Source: Tubulanus polymorphus
Taxonomy: Eukaryota; Nemertea; Palaeonemertea; Tubulaniformes; Tubulanidae
Length of the DNA stretch: 64,000 nucleotides
Direction of reading: 5' to 3'
Assembly (NCBI RefSeq): GCF_964204645.1
Contig: NC_134025.1
Coordinates: forward strand, 15,220,001-15,284,000
Part shown: positions 61,601-64,000 of the stretch, in pieces
How the letters are laid out: every line of letters starts with the position of its first letter
Position numbering within the stretch: position 1 is the stretch's first letter
Position numbers and translations under genes: made by a program
Notes under the pieces: model-generated
Databases searched by the model: none
What the model saw: only the letters and a program-made list of their open reading frames with translations
Told to the model about the DNA's origin: nothing

Positions 61601-64000
61601 AAACTGGAACCTGAGGATCTTGCTTCACACCACACTAAGTTGGTGTCTGATTCAGAAACAAAAGCCCTCGGTGTCAGGTATCTGCCAGATGAAGATTCAT
61701 TGATGTTTTCATTTTATGAAAAAATGTCTCAATTAGAAACCGAGACAAGAAGAACTTTATTGCAACAATTGAATAGGATTTATGATCCTATGGGAATGCT
61801 ATCTCTCTTTATTATAAAAGCGATGTTTCAGGCCGCATGGACGGCTGTATGTGGCTGGGATGATCCACTGCCAGATGATTTATGTACAGCTTGGTTGAAT
61901 TGGAAATCTGAAGTGAAACAACTAGACGAGATCAAGATCAACAGATGTCTCATTCCAAAGACTATCAAGCAGCCTAAATTTAGTATCCATGGTTTTGGTG
62001 ATGCCTCAGAGTCTGCGTATGCTTCTTGTGTGTATTTGAGAGTTGAAGACACAGAAACTGGTGAAATTTCTGTATCGTTGTTATGCTCTAAAACTAGAGT
62101 AGCTCCGTTGAAGGAACGTCGAACAATACCAGAACTTGAATTGATGGCAGCGTTTATAACAGCTCGTTTAGTGACATTTGTAACCAGTCAGTTGACGCAG
62201 ATTGAAATAGACTCTGTCACATGTTGGACTGACTCGAAAGTAGTTTTGGCTTGGTTGTCACAGCCTGCTTATAAATGGCAAACTTTTGTACAAAACCGTG
62301 TGCAGGAAATTCAAGCCAAGGTACCGTCTGGAAACTGGCGTGTAAATGTAACCCGGCTGATATCTGTTCACGTGGTTGTCTAGCTGGTGAACTTGTGAAT
62401 TCAAAACTCTGGTGGCATGGCCCTGAATATCTGATGTTGAAGCCTGATCAGTGGCCGAAATCATCATCTGATGATAGTTCAGCCAAGGAAATTGCAGTTA
62501 AGAAGGCAAGATTCAAGGTCAAGGTTGCCAGTAGTGCTGTCGAAATTATTGATGGGAAGAAGAACTTTCTAGATAAATGTATAGCCAAATATAAATCATA
62601 CCACAAATTTGTCCGTGTTATGAGTTTGGTTAGGAGACCCTTCATCCGAAATGAGGGGAGAGATGTAAATACTAATCATCCTGTGAAAACTGAAAAATTG
62701 TGGTGGTGGAGATATGTTCAAGAGAAACATTTTCCTGAAGAAATCAAGTGCTTGAAATCTGGTAAAGAGATACCAAAATCAAGTATGATCCGTTCTTTGA
62801 ATCCTATGTGGGATGATGAATCTCAGTTGATAAAAGTTGGTGGTAGACTCAGCAATGCATTGTTACCTGATGAATCGAAGCATCCGATCATTCTCCCTTC
62901 TGGCGAAACATTGGTTAGAAGTATGATACTGTGGCATCACAAGTTACATGGTCATACTGGCGTTGCTCAAACTCTGGCCAATGTACGATATAAACATTGG
63001 ATTGTCCGTGGCAGAAGAGAAGTGCGTCAAGTGATCAACGATTGTCGGTGCAAAGAACCTAAGCCAATGGGTCAAAAGATGGGGCAGCTGCCTGCTGAGA
63101 GGTTGATTGATGTACCACCATTCACCAATGTTGGAGTGGATTTTGCTGGTCCACTGTATGTTGTTAATGGTAACGAGGAACAGAAAAGTTACATTCTGTT
63201 ATTCACCTGTATGAGCACCAGAGCTGTGCATTTAGAATTAACTGAAGACCTATCGGCACCTGAATTTTTGAAAGCGACTGAAAGAATGATGCATCGGAGA
63301 GGAAAATGTTCGACCATTTACTCTGACAATGCAAAAACATTTAAAAAGGCTGCCAATGTACTACGGCGTCTTTTTAAAACATCTTAAGTCACTATAGAAG
63401 CTGGTTTAAATAAACATGGTGTGACATGGAAGTTTATTCCGCCAAAATCGCCATGGCAAGGTGGTTTTTATGAGAGGTTAGTAAGGAGTGTAAAGGAGCC
63501 CTTGAGAAAAATACTCGGCAAAGCTCGTCTCACTTTTAATGATCTGCGAACAGTCTTGGTTGAAGTTGAATGCCAGCTGAATTCGCGACCGCTCACAATA
63601 ATATCTGCTGATCAGGAAGATCCATTGCCGCTGACTCCAGGTCACTTCTTAGTTGGTCGGAATTTACAGATTGTTCCGGACATTGATGATGTAACAAAGA
63701 AAACCAGTTTTGGCCAGAAATGGCAGTACCGCCAAAGGTTAGCGAAACTCTTCTGGTCTCGGTGGTACAAAGAGTACCTAGTTGAATTAAACAAGATGCA
63801 AAAGTGGACTGAGATCCAGGAAAACGCTAAAATCGGCGATGTTGTACTTGTTGCGGACGACAACGTGAAGAAAGCTGATTGGCGACTTGGACGCATCATT
63901 GATGTTCATATGGGCAGAGATGATCTGGTTCGTTCTGTCACCGTTAAAACTGTGAAAGGTGTAATTAGACGTCCAGTGCAGCGTTTGCGACTTGTTGAAT
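58688..64000 (+). pseudogene. gag-pol: BEL/Pao retrotransposon gag-pol, one frameshift and one stop, runs to the window edge
   Basis: The frame opens at ATG 58688 (58718 is a second option). Gag has KFNGQSHLFDQWKSLLDAEF (DUF1759-like) and Cys/His knuckles (CNICDMGNHEHEKC, CSKCNAPHHDLLH). The aspartic protease is LFDSGAAVSFI (about 60200). RT has RVVMDGSA, DIEKMFRQI and catalytic FVDDV (about 61469). RNase H has FGDASESAYA and IPELELMAAF. The order protease, RT, RNase H, integrase and the A17-type region define BEL/Pao. A shift near 62345 moves to the frame of 62275-63387. The integrase has LHGHTGVAQT, VGVDFAGPL and IYSDNAKTF, then TAA at 63385; after that the frame stays open with GGFYERLV (Glu) and a terminal RPVQRLRLVE near 63999. 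So the element is nearly complete but inactive here; the 3' LTR is outside. Confidence 0.92.

Overview
The window is animal (metazoan, probably invertebrate) nuclear DNA: AT-rich, intron-containing, without operons or Shine-Dalgarno sites, and made almost entirely of nested and tandem mobile elements. I cannot name the species. The mix of Penelope-like, Ty3/gypsy, BEL/Pao, LINE, P-like and Polinton/Maverick elements fits cnidarian, mollusc or other marine-invertebrate genomes. I see no convincing host gene, tRNA, rRNA or CRISPR array.

Layout. 1-3350: non-coding repeats, including diverged Penelope terminal repeats, inverted GGGGGATTTTTACC minisatellites and a perfect hairpin. 3347-8636: two Penelope-like retroelements in tandem (RT plus GIY-YIG, minus strand) with hammerhead-ribozyme-like cores; copy 1 is intact, copy 2 is truncated and frameshifted. 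11215-13465: decayed LINE. 14163-14648: fragment of a Polinton related to the large one. 15465-19814: a seven-exon P-element-superfamily-like transposase gene whose promoter and start codon are tandemly duplicated and whose last exon carries an in-frame TGA. 19884-30359: a young gypsy element with three LTRs, CCTT target duplications, a tRNA-Leu primer site and an extra zinc-finger ORF. 30412-31090: an unrecognised two-exon gene converging on the transposase.

31718-56918 is the centrepiece: a 25.2-kb Polinton/Maverick with AG...CT ends, perfect 6-bp duplications (ATCGAC) and very long (4.0-4.1 kb) terminal inverted repeats. Its core carries protein-primed-type DNA polymerase B, major capsid protein, a jelly-roll minor capsid candidate, membrane proteins, packaging ATPase, chromodomain integrase and an HNH protein. 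Polymerase, capsid and integrase genes are broken by stops and 1-bp shifts. Each terminal repeat carries an open, intron-containing gene for a protein with two PC4/p15-like ssDNA-binding repeats, next to a terminal array of ETS/CRE/YY1-like sites and an E2F-like site. A 404-bp palindrome with its own AG...CT ends lies inside each repeat and appears to mark the older termini of an 18.25-kb element, so the outer 3.4-kb arms look like a later extension that brought in the PC4-like gene and its promoter.

The Polinton appears to sit inside the 5' LTR of a BEL/Pao element whose leader and gag-pol (58688 to the right edge) follow it. The order of insertions is readable from target duplications: the Polinton into the BEL LTR, and the gypsy element between the transposase and the unknown gene.
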